Counted from the first letter of the stretch, positions 20,166 to 32,465 are shown. The stretch: 64,000 nt of DNA from Ailurus styani (GCA_002007465.1 LNAC01000136.1:3655042-3719041), one strand, 5' to 3'. The notes: generated by a model not told the origin, from the letters alone. Numbers and translations: made by a program.

Positions 20166-23100
20166 AAGCACCATTTTCATATCAACAACAGGAAGAGGCA
20201 GAAAAAAGGTCCAATGAATGTTCTGAATTTTACCACTTCAATGATCATTTCTTCCTATTGGAGAGACTCATAAAAGGTAGAAGACACATTCCTTCCTCCT
20301 TGTTCCCTGCTGATATCAGGAGTATAGATTTGTCACTTTTACTCATTTCAGGTACTACAGACTCTAATACCTCAGTGGCCAAGGTCATCCTCCCCCTCCC
20401 CCTTTCTTTTAATGTGTTGTATAGTTCAAACAGTTTTGGTAAGATGAACTCTTTAAATATATTTTGCATGAATGAAGTTGTCAGTTAGTGTTAGGTAGTC
20501 AGTTTTTTAGTCATACTGAGGACTAAGGGAGTGGATAATATTAGAGACTTCCGGTTGGTGTATTTATTACATGCACAGGAACTAAAATGAAGGTAGAGAC
20601 ACCACCACACAGTCAACTGCCAGTTACCTAAAGTAGCAGAGGGGAGTGTAATCACAGATAATATAAAATGTCAGCTAATTTGTCTGGGATGAACTTCTCT
20701 GCCAGAGTTGAATCTGAGCCTCTGAGTCAAAAACTTCAAATATTATGAACCAGAGCACTAGGAAACAGTCCTTAGGAGATGTCCACAGTGAAGTTAATGA
20801 ATCTGGATGGTTTCTTCTACTTTTGATGACTTTTTTTTTTCATCATTGGGTAAGAATGGGTAAGAGATTGTTAAAAATTCAGACATTATAGTCCTAACTG
20901 AGCAGACACCAGTGATCTCAGTGGAAGAAGGAAAATGTTCCATAGAGAAAACAAAGTGAAGAAAATTAGGATTTTGGACTGGAGAGTGTTGCAGATGGCA
21001 AAGGCAGTAAACTTTTTGATTTTGAATTGTCTCCTATCACCCTCAAGAGTTTTCTGATAATCTGCAGTTGATCCCAGTCCCAATAAATTTGGCAGCATTC
21101 ATTTAAATATGCAAATTTTTACTTCAATTTTATTCCTCATCTGGGATTTAAATGTGAAGAAGGAATAAAAAAAATACAAGTACGAGGATGACAGAGAAAT
21201 ATAGGTTAAGTGGGAAACAGCTATAGAGTTTCTGTTTGACAAAATCCATCTTATTATTTCAGTAGATGTTTTACTGATGGAGACTTTACCTTGATTTTAT
21301 TATTAAACTTTCTTGGAATTAAAATATTTTTTCTGTGTCTGTCCATCAGTTTCAAGTGTGCTCCAAGATAGAATGTGAAAGGATGTAAAGATTGAGAAGT
21401 TTGCTTTCTGAACTAAGCTCCCCCCCCCCAGATAAGCCACCTCCACGGGCTAATATTCCACGTCTGTGACAGACTGTGCTTTGGTGACAATAACTTCTCC
21501 TGCCTCAGAACAACAATTCTCATAAATTGTATAAAATTATCCTTCTGTGGCAGAGTCTTCAAAGTGACCACCAATCCCTACGGCAGCGTGCTCGGTTTGA
21601 CAGCAATGATATTTCCATCTTTTGGAAATTGCAATAGTAACCATGTCAAAAACCTAGGATCAGTTTAATGAAGGTTCTCCTACCTTGGGCATTTTTCCTC
21701 TGCATCCCTGGGTATTGTCATATAGGAAACTTAAATATAGTGTTTACTATTTTCCCTTGAAATGCTGACACCATGCTTGTGCAGGGCATTAACCATTATG
21801 AAGAGGACCAGAAGAGCAGTCGGGTTTATCAGAATCTACCAGATAATCTTGCTCCAAGGTCCTATGGCACCCTGAGATTATGGCGGGACTATACCTGTGA
21901 TCATGGATTGTCAGAGACGAGATAGGAGCATGTCTCAAATCAATCTGGCATAAGGCATTTTATTACAGATTCTCAAAAAGTAGCAAAAGTCCTTGGTTTA
22001 TCCTGGTTGATTGTTCTAATTTTAGGATTATCCATGGGAGTAGACATAACAGGAGAATTCTTTAGTTATGATAGGGAGCTAGGGAACATAGTAAAGGCGA
22101 TAATATAACACAAACAATAAAGGTAGTGTGTTGTTAATATGGAGAAGCCAAATAAAGAGAGGGGAAAAAGACTGTATGAAAGAAAGCATGCAGCACACAT
22201 ACACTTTTGTGTAAAAACATGTTTGTATTTGTGCACATATAAAAAGGTAACATACACTTCTTATGAATAGTGACTACATATATATCAGGGTCAACCTTTG
22301 CAGAACAGACTTAATTTTTTCCTGTTCATTGACTACCTTTGTGCTCATTGGGTCAAATAGTCATTTGTGAATTTTGTGTTTAGTTGAGTCATAGGAAAGC
22401 ATATCACATCTATGAATTTTACAAGATAGAGTATCATGGGTTATCATGACATAAGAAGATCTCAGTTTAGTTCTTTGCATGTAGATCCTAGAGTGTTCAA
22501 TGTTCTTTAATGTACCTCTCAGGGCAGTATGTATGGATCTGTGAAGGATGTTGGGGGAAGGGATGAACTCTGTGGTGACTAGTTCTGGGATTTGAGTCCT
22601 CAAGTCTAGCAACGTCTGCTCTGGTCCCTTACAGCAGTCACTGCCGTCATTTCGAATTTTAAGCTGTCTTGGCATAAATAATTTCAATGGAGAAGACACT
22701 TGTCATTCAGATCCTTCAATGAGCAGGTTTTGCAAACAACCACCCGATTAAGATTAGCCTTCTCAAGAAGACTGACTTACATGGAGAGAATAGGAAAATG
22801 CAAAAGCTTTTTCATAAGTAGTAAATACAGACAACTTGGCACTCGTATGTTTACAAAACATTAATAAATCGGCATTTGGGTTTAGGTCCTAATCGCCTAT
22901 AAATTTGGCTGAATATATTAACCACTTTGAGTCTGTTCAGCTCTGAGTTGCCAGAAAAAAGTCCAGTGTGGGGACTTACGAACCTGAGGAACAGCCTTGA
23001 CCTGGACTTGTCTTCTGAAGTGAGGAGTTTGCTCTCTTCTTGCCTGGGAAGCCAGAAAGCTCTGTTATGTGTGGTTTCTCTTTATCTTCACCAATGCCAC

Positions 23101-23520
23101 AACATTTTTGTCAGTTTAATGTGGTAGGAAAACTTTACAAAAAACAATTCATAGTGAAAGGAAATGATTTTATAATTCACAAAATCATTTCGTCAACTGT
23201 GAGGCAGCAATATCTCTATTAAAATCCCCCCCTTTTTTGGAAAAATAAAACTATAACTGTCATCATAAATATTACCACCTATAAGGCTTCAGAGATGCCA
23301 TCTAGATAACACTAAAGAAATACATCACCATATCATGATATTTGGCTTATTTTCTATTGAGGGAATATGTTTACACCATTGGTTTTTACATCACGGTTTG
23401 TGAGTTTTAGAAATGCTGCAAAAACCAACTGGGGCTGTTTCTAGGGGAGGGAAATGTTATGAGTTAAGTTTGGTTACTGTATTTGTCTGCATATCCATCT
23501 TGACTTCAAACTCTTTCCTT
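20166..23520. other. 3.4 kb of unique sequence
   Basis: No gene or transposon recognised with confidence. A 116-aa plus ORF (20138-20488) and 112-aa minus ORF (22361-22699) lack any recognisable domain and are bounded by frequent stops. C-runs occur at 21421-21429 and 23227-23233. If the window holds conserved regulatory DNA, this is one of the larger candidate intervals. Confidence 0.55.
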
Positions 23521-23536
23521 TGTCAGACACTTTTAT

Positions 23537-23736
23537 TTTTTATTTTTTTTAAAGATTTTATTTATTTATTTGACAGAGAGAGAGATCACAAGTAGGCAGA
23601 GAGGCAGGCAGAGAGAGAGGAGGAAGCAGGCTCCCCACTGAGCAGGGAGCCCGATGCGGGGCTCGATCCCAGGACCCTGAGATCATGACCTGAGCCGAAG
23701 GCAGAGGCTTTAACCCACTGAGCCTCCCAGGCTCCC
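23537..23736 (-). mobile_element. Can-SINE, young subfamily
   Basis: TSD TGTCAGACACTTTTAT (23521-23536) and TGTCAGACACTTCTAT (23737-23752), one mismatch. The head reads GAGCCTCCCAGGCTCCC instead of GAGCCACCCAGGCGCCC; loss of the CpG fits deamination. Opposite-strand ORFs here are SINE read-through. Confidence 0.97.
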
Positions 23737-23752
23737 TGTCAGACACTTCTAT

Positions 23753-24021
23753 ACAAGACTTTTGTAAGCTCTTATTTAAATAAAAAGTACCTGGACTTTG
23801 AACACAGATTCACATTATGGCCCCACAAGACTTATCAGGATACTGCATCATATGCAAATACTGTGTGTTTATAAGGTTAATTTCATTAAATTCTTCCTTT
23901 GAGTGGAAAGAGAAATGCATCACAGGCACACACAGACACACATGCACATGCACAGTACAACCAATACAACACAATACACACATACTCAGGTCACCCTTCA
24001 CTTGTAAAGTGCAAACCAATA
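23753..24021. other. Unique spacer with a CA-rich stretch
   Basis: CACACA/CATGCACATGC-rich DNA around 23925-23985; no element recognised. Confidence 0.55.
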
Positions 24022-24033
24022 AGAGATCTAAGA

Positions 24034-24254
24034 GGGGCGCCTGAGTGGCTCAGTCACGTGAGCGGCTGACTCCTGGTTTTGGGTCAGGTCATGATCTCCG
24101 AGTCCTAGGATTGAGCCCCTCATCAGGCTCCAGGCTCAGCAGGGAGTTTGCTTGAGGATTCTCTCTCTCCCTCTCCCCATGCTCCTTACCCCCATGTATG
24201 CACAAGAGCATGCACGCTCTCTGTGTCTCAAATAAATAAATCTTTAAAAGAGAG
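24034..24254 (+). mobile_element. Can-SINE, older subfamily
   Basis: The head GGGGCGCCTGAGTGGCTCAG continues into GAGCGGCTGACTCCTGGTTTTGG, an older caniform form with a longer loop. It has a short A tail and a 12-base TSD AGAGATCTAAGA (24022-24033 and 24255-24266). Confidence 0.95.
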
Positions 24255-24266
24255 AGAGATCTAAGA

Positions 24267-25107
24267 ATTTTGTAGGTCTTTATATTTTTAACACTTAGTG
24301 CTCTGTGACCAATAGGAAAGATAACATTTCAAAATATTTGGGAATTGCACATATTTAAAATTACTTTATATTTCTTTATCATAGTATTCTTTCCTTTTGC
24401 GATTTTATTTTAAAATATTTCCTTCCTCCCTTTTTTTAAAAAAAATTTTTAATTTCCCTTTGGCAGTTAAATAATATCCTAAAATAAAAACTATGGGAAT
24501 TTATAATAAAATTACTCTTCCCTTTTCCCATTTCCACTTCTTCAATAAAATTAGAGGAATGCCAGTGATTGCAGTAATCTGATTGGGAATTTAAATGCAA
24601 AGAAAATTCTAAATTGTGGTTCCCACAGCAACTATAAAAAGACACTCAACATGACTGCATATTTATATTAAGATATAAAACTTAACAACTTCCCCAGTTA
24701 TACAAATGCTATATAAAAACAAAGGGGTGGAATTATGGTTGCTATGGGAATCACAACTCTGAACCTACTGACTTTTGGAAGTTTAAATATACTGACATAG
24801 AATTTCACACTGAATATTACATAGGTACAGGAACATGCACGGGATTAGAGACAAACATGTGGCAAATGACATGAAATGAAATAATGAAAGAAAATGTCAC
24901 TCTAGTGCCTAAATGTCTCCTATTTATGGATCAGTCCCTCTCATTCCAATAACATATCACCTCTGAAAACAGAACAAAATATTCCTAGGTTATGCTTTGT
25001 GAAGTGATGGTATATGGTACTACTTATCTCTCCACTTTGGTGTGATGGCTTAACTACTCTTAAATGTAAGGAGTGAATATGGGCATTGCAAACATAGAGA
25101 TCTCAGG
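24267..25107. other. Very AT-rich unique interval
   Basis: Nothing recognised; poly-A and poly-T runs near 24430-24455. Confidence 0.6.
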
Positions 25108-25255
25108 ATGAATCTCAGCATAGCAGTTTACTAGCCAAGTAACTTCATTGTCTCTTCCTAAAATCAGGGCGGTAATTCTTACTTTATAGTATTTTTATGA
25201 AACTAAAATGGGATAACACACACAAAACTCCTAGTCAAGACAGGCAATTAATATG
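25108..25255 (+). mobile_element. MIR SINE
   Basis: GCAGTTTACTAGCCAAGTAACTTCATTGTCTCTTCCTAAAATCAGGGCGGTAATTC fits the MIR core (acttactagctgtgtgacc...cctcatctgtaaaatgg), plus orientation, strongly diverged. Confidence 0.6.
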
Positions 25256-25988
25256 TGGATTCCTGCCTTTCAAGACTCAACACATTTCACTAGAAAGCAT
25301 TTATTTCAGAAATCTATTTAATTAAATTAATTAATCAATTCAGTTTTTGAGAATTGTTAGCTGCTGTAGGAAATTTTTTTAAGAAAGTAGTACTCACCTT
25401 CAACCTCATGGAAATAATATTCTAGTTAGGTAATAAAATAAGTAGTATTTTCATAAAGTTTATCATTTATAAAATACTTAAATGTATATGATTTTTAAGA
25501 AACATGCAAAAAGAAGATTTGATTTCCTATTTTGAGCTATACCTAATTCTCATTCTTTTACAATAAGCAATAAGTTTCAGGAAAACGGAGGACAATGGTA
25601 ATTACATAATTTCTTCTTCAAAACAGTATTAAACAACAGTCAGATACTGGCATTGGTTTCATCTTTCTGTTTGAGTAATTTCTTTTTTTCCCTAAAGATC
25701 TCAGCAGTTCTGCATTTCCTCTTTTCTTGAGTGGAGGTGGGGAAGAGGCTTTTCCCCAGAACCAGGAGACTCCTCCAGGGAAGAGAACTATTTAATTATT
25801 TATTATTACTTATTCTTATTATCGTCTCATTCTCCGTATAGAAATGCAAGTGGTGTTACAATCCAATCATAACTTCAGTAATGCATCGGAGGTAGTCTCA
25901 TGGGTGGTTTCTTCTCTTCATTTCTTCTCTTCATGGGCCACAACATCTTGGACAGAGCTGCCTTGCAGAGAGAATTGAAAAAAAAATA
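25256..25988. other. AT-rich unique interval
   Basis: No element recognised. A perfect 13-base tandem repeat TTTCTTCTCTTCA lies at 25908-25933. Confidence 0.6.
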
Positions 25989-26004
25989 AAAAAATCAAAA
26001 TCTT

Positions 26005-26207
26005 TTTTTTTTTTTTAAAGATTTTATTTATTTATTTGACACAGAGAGATCAGATCACAAGTAGGCTGAGAGGCAGGCAGAGAGAGAGAGGAGGAAGCAG
26101 GCTCCCTGCTGAGCAGAGAACCCGATGCGGGCCTCGATCACAGGACCCTGAGATCATGACCTGAGCCGAAGGCAGGGGCTTTAACCCACTGAGCCACCCA
26201 GGCGCCC
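26005..26207 (-). mobile_element. Can-SINE, young subfamily
   Basis: TSD AAAAAATCAAAATCTT (25989-26004 and 26208-26223), perfect over 16 bases though A-rich. A 4-base duplication (GATCAGATCAC) is seen in the CT-rich/AG-rich middle. Confidence 0.97.
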
Positions 26208-26223
26208 AAAAAATCAAAATCTT

Positions 26224-26479
26224 AACATTTGCGTTATAATGACTATAACATCTCTTCTGAAAAGACCAATCAAATCATAGTGTTACATACATAATATTTT
26301 GGTTCATTAATTCAAATTATTCTTCCTGGTGTTTTAATAACATTAGGAAAGCTTTAAGCCTATACCCTGGAATTTAACTAAGTTGTCTTCTAAAATACCT
26401 ACTTTGCTGAATACTGGATGCTCATGATAATTTTGAGGAAACTAAGGAACAGAGGATATTAAGATAAAATCCCCTAGGT
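26224..26479. other. Unique spacer
   Basis: Nothing recognised. Confidence 0.55.
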
Positions 26480-26721
26480 CAGGGTTTCTCAAATTTTGAC
26501 AGCAAACCATAGTAGGAAATGCATTTTGAATTACGACCGCACATACACAAACCTACCCCCATACTGACACAGAACTCAAATAGAGGTTTCACAGAGCAAT
26601 TCACGTTTGCTACACATGATATACTGTGATCTATTCTTTCAAAAAAAAATTCTAGTTGCAATCCACTAAATTGATTTTATGACCTATTAATGGCCTTCTA
26701 TTCCTAGTTTGGAAAAACCTA
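26480..26721. mobile_element. hAT-type nonautonomous DNA transposon with visible TIRs
   Basis: Terminal inverted repeats CAGGGTTTCTCAAA (26480-26493) and TTTGGAAAAACCTA (26708-26721) pair at most positions. The interior (GTAGGAAATGCATTTTGAATTA, ATACTGTGATCTATTCTTTC, GTTGCAATCCACTAAATTGATTTTATGACCTATTAATGG) matches a common mammalian Charlie-like MITE in which 'cccactaatgggtc' occurs near one end. I do not fix the family name. No intact 8-base TSD is seen. Confidence 0.65.
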
Positions 26722-26776
26722 GAGCACATTTTGAAAAAGTGGCGGAACTTAGGTAAACCAAATTCTCTGAATGAGA

Positions 26777-26846
26777 TCCGTCCGTCCATCCATCCATCCA
26801 TCCATCGTCTATTTATCTATCATCTATCTATTGATTTATCTATCTG
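26777..26846. repeat. Compound (TCCG/TCCA)n-(TCTA)n microsatellite
   Basis: CCGT/CCAT tetramers (26779-26807) pass into TCTA/TTTA/TCTG tetramers (26808-26846). Interruptions suggest age, but the CCAT block is pure enough to vary. Confidence 0.9.
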
Positions 26847-26847
26847 G

Positions 26848-26995
26848 AGGATATATGACCTTAGGCAAGTTATTTATTTTTTCTGTGCCTTAGCTTATTT
26901 TTAACATGGGAAAATATTAATACCTTCTCATAAGTTGCAAATGAGTTAATGTGAAATTCTTTGCATAGTGCCTGTGTTATACAGAGTGTTATACA
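26848..26995 (+). mobile_element. MIR SINE
   Basis: TATGACCTTAGGCAAGTTATTTATTTTTTCTGTGCCTTAGCTTATTTTTAACATGGGAAAATATTAATACC is a recognisable MIR core and 3' half. Confidence 0.75.
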
Positions 26996-27009
26996 GTTAA
27001 TTGTTAGTC

Positions 27010-27200
27010 TTACTGTTACTAAGAAACACGGAATGCTCGCAATGTGCCCTATGATTACCATGGTAGCTAAGATGAATAGAATAAATTCTGCCTTAAGGAG
27101 CTGACAGTATATTGTGGGGTAGGGATTGGAAAGTAAACAATTCTGACCTATGGCATGAGTTTTATGAGAGATAATATATGATCAGTTTACTGTGGTATCA
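27010..27200 (+). mobile_element. Ancient L2-like repeat trace
   Basis: CTAAGATGAATAGAATAAATTCTGCCTTAAGGAGCTGACAGTATATTGTGGGG fits the same 'gatgaataagacatagtccctgccctcaaggagctcacagtc' family as at 16975. The family is not resolved. Confidence 0.45.
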
Positions 27201-27329
27201 GCTACCTCCCCAGAAGACACACTCATACACCTCGGTTGCTTAGATTCTTTTTGGAAGTTCCTTAATCTTCAAGTACGTTAGGGTCTCCAATGAGGCGTAC
27301 TTGTGAATTCATGCATTCGTGAAGGTTTC

Positions 27330-27630
27330 TCCTCTCTGCTGTTCTTGCAGTGCCACACCGCTGCTCTGGCTTCTGCTTACGCAAGTGCCACCATGCTCCT
27401 CCAAACCCTGTCCTGCTCTCTGTCACTTCCTTCTGAACCATCTCTACCTGCCACTGCCGCAGCCCTGATGCTCAGCGGCTCTTCCATTCTAGCCGCGGGT
27501 CAGGCTCGGAGAACACGCTGCTCGTCCCTGCTGTTCATCGCAGCTGTTCGAGTGCCGGGCAGTCTCTCTGAACAGCTCCCCTGTGTATCCTCCAGAGGAC
27601 CCGTACCAGGATTACTGCAGCATTGAGTCA
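27330..27630. other. CpG-richer, GC-rich patch with an exon-like left edge
   Basis: About 13 CpG dinucleotides fall between 27357 and 27603, far above the surrounding DNA. A pyrimidine-rich run ending in TTCTTGCAG (27341-27349) resembles a splice acceptor, and a frame stays open from 27303 to 27626 (107 codons). The predicted peptide is Ala/Leu/Ser-rich with no domain or motif that I know. It could be a decayed LTR, a CpG-poor promoter relic, or an exon-like coincidence. I call no gene. Confidence 0.4.
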
Positions 27631-28494
27631 TTCCAGAAGTTTGTGTCTAGCACTTTTTAGTTTTCTCCAAAACTGTTTCCTTCCAAGGTCCTGATGTGCC
27701 TTTGAGTTTTACCCTGAACACTTGATGCTTCCTGATTCTCAGCTTCTTTTGCTAGGGGGGCTCATCATGCCAGATCCTGTACTCCCTTATGACATATTTT
27801 TTCTCAGAGACTCAATAGTGTCCTCAGGCAATTTGGCTTCTGAATGACTCCTTCAATTTTCCAGGCATTTATGAATATATCTGAATCCCAAGTGTGATAG
27901 TATGTGAGTCACTTTCCAAAAGAACTTTTAAACCCAGTGATATGCTGGCAAATGTTTAATAACCAGCAAGCTAAAGGGTTGAAGGGAAGGCTGGGTGGGG
28001 GGGCGCTGATTTGTAGCATTTGTTGATTTCCATGGTGTAAATCCTCCCAGTGTGGCCAATTTCAGGGTACCAATGTATATGTGGAATTAGGAAGTGATGC
28101 TAACATTCAGCTCTCTTGGACTGACATGAGTTAGCTCCAGTGCACCACTACTGATAACCTGTGTTGAACCATGAATATAAAGAGATATCTGGGTGACTGA
28201 GGAGTTGTAATATTCCATGAGCCAAATATATCCAAGTCTAGCCAGGTCACTCTGTTGCACACACGTATGTACATACACACATATGTCCACTGACAGGCAC
28301 ATGCATAATGACACATGGCAGTCAGGAAGAATGAAGTCATTGACATAGTAAATAAGTTGGATTTTTCCTCTGCTGTGATCCTTCAGCACTTTGTAGGTAT
28401 GTCTGTTACAATCCTTTGTATCATATCACATTCATTTGTTGCTATATATTCCTTCCCAGCTGGATTTTCTTTCATATTTTAGGAAGTAGATAAC
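27631..28494. other. Unique sequence
   Basis: No element recognised. A G-quadruplex-like motif is at 27976-28003. Two overlapping minus ORFs (100 and 71 aa, 28087-28389) are in different frames of the same DNA and have no family features. Confidence 0.55.
27976..28003 (+). other. Putative G-quadruplex motif
   Basis: G-runs of 3, 3, 3 and 7 with loops of 5, 6 and 1 bases fit the G3+N1-7 pattern. Confidence 0.5.
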
Positions 28495-29655
28495 ATATTT
28501 TTATATAATTCACAACTATATATTTTCTCATTTAAAGTGTACAATTTTATGATTTTAGTATATTCATAGAGTTACACAACTAACATTGCAGTAAATTTAA
28601 TAATATTTTCATCAGTCCCAAAAGAAACTCTTTACTCATTAGCAGTTGCTCTGTGTTCTCATTTGCTCTCTTCCCCCCAAGTGCTAATCAATCATTAATT
28701 TACTTTCTGTCTCTGGAGATGTACCTCTTCTGGACATTGCATAAAAATGGGATCATTCAGTATATGGTCTTATGTGATGGGCTTCTTTTAATTTCTGTGT
28801 GGGCAAGTATTTACATTTCTTTGGGGTATTTTCCCAGGAGTGGAATTACTGGGTCATATGGTATCTCTGTTTTGTTTTGTTTTTTCATTTTTCTTTAAAT
28901 TAAGATTTTATTTATTTATATGACAGAGAAAGGCACATCGAGAGAGGGAACACAAGCAGGGGGAGAGGGAGAGGGAGAAGCAGCCTCCCCTCTGAGTAGG
29001 GAGCCCAATGCTGGGCTCCATCCTAGGACCTGGGATCATGATGTGAGACACCCAGGGGCCCCTATGGTAACTCTGTTGTAACATTTTAAGAAACTGTCAA
29101 ACATTTTAAGCATCTGTAACATTCCCACCTGCAATGTATGAAGATTCCAATCCTCCATAACCTTACCACCCCTTGTTAACTATCTTTCTTTGGTTATAGT
29201 CAGTCTAGTGGGTTCAAAGTAGCATCTCGTCATATTTTCCTAATGGCTAATAATGTTGATCACCTTTTCATGTGCCTATTTACATATCTTTGGAGAAATT
29301 TCTATCCAGAACTTCTGCTCATTTTAAAAAATTGAGTTGTTTTTATAGATTCTGGAAACCAGTCTCTTATCAGATGCATAATTTGTACATATTTTCTAGA
29401 TTTTAGTGGGTCTTCTTTTCACTTTCTTGATAGTGTCATTTTCAGACACAAAAGTTTTTAATTTTAATGGAGTCTAATTTATCTGTTTTTTTTTCCTTGT
29501 GTGTGCTTTTGGTGTAGTACTTAAATTAACAAGGCTTTACCAAGCCCATGATAACTAACATTTATTTCTCTGCTTTCTTATAAAAGTGGTATTGTTTTAC
29601 CTTTTCCATTTAGCTCTGTGATCCATTTTGTGTGTATCCAGTTTTTGTCTTCATG
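28495..29655 (-). mobile_element. Old L1 (L1M) 3' region, reverse, interrupted by a SINE
   Basis: AAAGTGTACAATTTTATGATTTTAGTATATTCATAGAGTTAC, GAGTGGAATTACTGGGTCATATGG, CACCTTTTCATGTGCCTATTTAC, CTTTGGAGAAATTTCTATCCAG and GTGATCCATTTTGTGTGTAT are in reverse-L1 order. The SINE at 28872-29062 splits it. ORFs (81 and 78 aa) are remnants or shadows. Confidence 0.85.
28872..29062 (-). mobile_element. Can-SINE, older, inserted in L1
   Basis: TSD TATGGTATCTCTGTT (28857-28871) and TATGGTAACTCTGTT (29063-29077), one mismatch. The head is shortened: GATCATGATGTGAGACACCCAGGGGCCCC lacks about 25 bases between CATGA and GAGCCACCCAG. Confidence 0.95.
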
Positions 29656-31484
29656 TAAAGAGGAGTGCGTTTTCTTGAAATCACAGATTCCATGGTGAAA
29701 TTCCAGGATGAAGAACTTGGCTTTACTCTCAAAGAAAATGAAGCACATTCTCCCCTCTCTATGCAAATTAACCACTGATTTTCCATTAAAAATTTCTAAA
29801 AAAAAATCAGCCACTGTGGCATTTATTTTGGTTATTGCACATTTTCTTTCTTTGAGTGTCTACAATCAAACTTCTACTGCCATCAAATCTTCGGTGTTTT
29901 CATGTTTCACTAGCAGGCCTTACTTGTGTAATGGACCCAGAACTAAAGAAGTATTTTTACCTTTTTGACAAGTAATTAAATATCTAACAATGTCCTGGAT
30001 CAAACAGTTTACACTGAATTGGCAATCTGATTTTTAGCTACAATTATGCTTATAAACAGTTTCTTTTTCCCCCAAAGGTTGTAAACATCTCTATAAAAAT
30101 AGATGGAAGGAAAGTGGAGAGGGGAAGGTAACCCCCCCAACTCCAAAAGAAAAAAAAAATCTATTGAAGTTAAAATTAAAAGGAGGTGTTTGATATGATA
30201 AATAATGATGAGATAATGGGTTTCTGTGGGATATGGAAATAGAATCCACAGGAGAATGAGGACCTCAGCTAAGAGCTAGTATGTGGATTGGCCATGAACT
30301 GAAAGTTTGGCTTACCTTTTCTACTTTTTCACAAACATAACTGGCATTTGGCAAGAGTATCTGTAAGTCTTCTCGTATGCATGGATTTCTGAGAAGTGAC
30401 AGGTCATCTGGGAGCCTAAAGGTAATATCGTACAGCCTAAATTGTAGCTAATCATATTTATATATTTTCCTCAGTAGTTGGGTGTGAACCTCCGAGGCCA
30501 TGTGATGATGAGATGCTATCAGAAGAGAAGCCTGTCCTCTATATTTAAAATGTAGATATGGCTGCCTGGCAGGAGGCTTTTAAGGGGGCTGTGCTGAGCA
30601 TAGCAGGTTGTTCATGCTGGAGAGGAGGGGGTCTTACCACAAATGTATAGCTCATAAGTTGATTAAATTTAACAACATTGCTGTGTTGTAAGTTATTAAA
30701 GGGCAGTGGCACAGAGACCCTTGTCATACTAATGAGGATTCCAACCTGACTGATTTGACCTAATCATTAGGAGATAATAATAGATCTATCCCTTAAATTA
30801 CTAGATAACTTTGATGATTGCTCAGGAGCATGCAGACTAAAGCAGAGCCCAGCATGGATTTTGCCATTTATTTAATCTATTTTAGACCAAAATGTGCCAG
30901 AGAGAATACAGAAGACATTGAACTCTTTAGACTTACCAAGCTATAAATATTTGTCAAATATGGCTTAATTTTTAAGCCACCCTTTCCTTTTCACTTCTAA
31001 AATTATTTTTATAATATTTTTTTCTCATGTATTATAATTTTAACACACAATGTTAAAAAAAAGGTTATGAACCATCAATTTAGTAAGTTCCTACCTTGGA
31101 ATGTTTTATAATTAAATCATAACACTACTTCAGAACAGATAACTAAATCTTTAAAGTGGGAAAATACACAGATTTTTAAATTTAGGGAATGTGTTAATCT
31201 ATTGCATTGATTTTATTCTCATCTCAATTAAATTAATTCTCTCTGTCACCATTTATCATGTCAGAAGTTTGCTCCTGTGCTATAGCCATATGAGTTATTC
31301 CTGCAAAAGCGCGTCAGAATAATTCACACTTGCTTCTTCTTTAATAATTTCCTTCGCAAGTTAGCAAGTCTCATAAGAAAAATTCTAATCTATTATATTT
31401 TATTTGCACTGAATATTAACACAATGTATTAAATATAATGTAGAAATTTAGTTGCATGAATTTTTGCCTTGATTTAAAAAATAT
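29656..31484. other. Unique AT-rich interval
   Basis: 1.8 kb without a recognised gene or transposon. An octamer ATGCAAAT lies at 29761-29768. ORFs of 60-86 aa show no features. Confidence 0.6.
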
Positions 31485-32070
31485 TTGTTTACTGAAATGT
31501 GATATATATAATGAAAGTACATAAATCATGAGCTCAATAAATTATTACAACGTGAATACGGTGAATAAAACCACTTCCAGGTCAAACAGTGAGGTTATTA
31601 CTGAAACCTAGAAGCCATTCTGGTGATCCATTTCAAGCATAGCTTCTCCCACTCTTGCCCAAGGAAACCACTGTCTCAGCTTCTAGAACTGTGGTTTAAT
31701 TTGCTTCTGAACTCTGTACAAGTGAAATCATACTGTTTTGTACAGGATTTCTTTCATTCCATAATATATTTATAAAACTCATTCATAGTTTTGTCTGTAG
31801 TTAGTTCCTTCTAATTACTGTAGAGTATTCCATTGTATGATTATGTTACACTTTTATAGTTACGCTTTGATGGTTATATGAAATGTTTCCAGTTTTGAAT
31901 ATTCCTGAATATTTTGGTGCACATGTACACATATTTTTTTTGGTATTTATCTGGGCATGACGTTTTCAGGCCATGGTGTTTGCATATGTTCAGTTTTATC
32001 AGATGCTGCCAACTATTTTCCAGAGGTGTTATACCAACTTATACTTCCTCCAACAGTAAGTAGTCTTTTC
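31485..32070 (-). mobile_element. Old L1 (L1M) 3' end, reverse
   Basis: AAGGAAACCACTGTCTCAGCTTCTAGAACTG, GTACAAGTGAAATCATACTG, GAGTATTCCATTGTATGATTATG, GTTTCCAGTTTTGAATATTCC and GCATGACGTTTTCAGG are in reverse-L1 order, heavily diverged. Confidence 0.75.
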
Positions 32071-32364
32071 CGTTGATTTAACAGGTAACATTAGCAATTT
32101 GAAATTAAAATGTTATTAACTCTTTTTTAGGATTAGCTGCTACTTTCCATAATAACTCTTTAGGCAGAAAATATTTATAGGTTAAAGAAAGTTAAATTTT
32201 TGAAATAACATACACTTGAGAATCCCAACAGATAGGTGAACAATAAGATGGGTTTATGATTCTGTCCCTCTAATCTTGAAGGTCAGTTGAGGCCTAATAT
32301 GGCTGGGAATCTAAGGGGTCTTCATTTTTTTATTGTCCTTAAACTTGCCCCCTTAGTTGAAAGG
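32071..32364. other. Unique spacer
   Basis: Nothing recognised. Confidence 0.55.
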
Positions 32365-32465
32365 TTATTAGCAGTAATCATTATCTCATAAGGTTATTGG
32401 GACAAATAAATGAGACAATACATCAGATTTTTGGCACATAGTGCTGAATAAATAAGTTATTATTT
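32365..32465 (+). mobile_element. MIR SINE 3' part
   Basis: ATTATCTCATAAGGTTATTGGGACAAATAAATGAGACAATACATCAG and TTTGGCACATAGTGCTGAATAAATAAGTTATTATT fit the MIR 3' end. Confidence 0.65.

Noticed and set aside
20138..20488. 116-aa plus-strand ORF
   Set aside because: It starts at the 3' edge of a MaLR LTR, has a 74-aa antisense ORF over it, and shows no known motif.
27303..27626. Small protein-coding gene in the CpG-rich patch
   Set aside because: The open frame is only 107 codons, low in complexity, with no partner exons or promoter visible; it is kept as a finding only.
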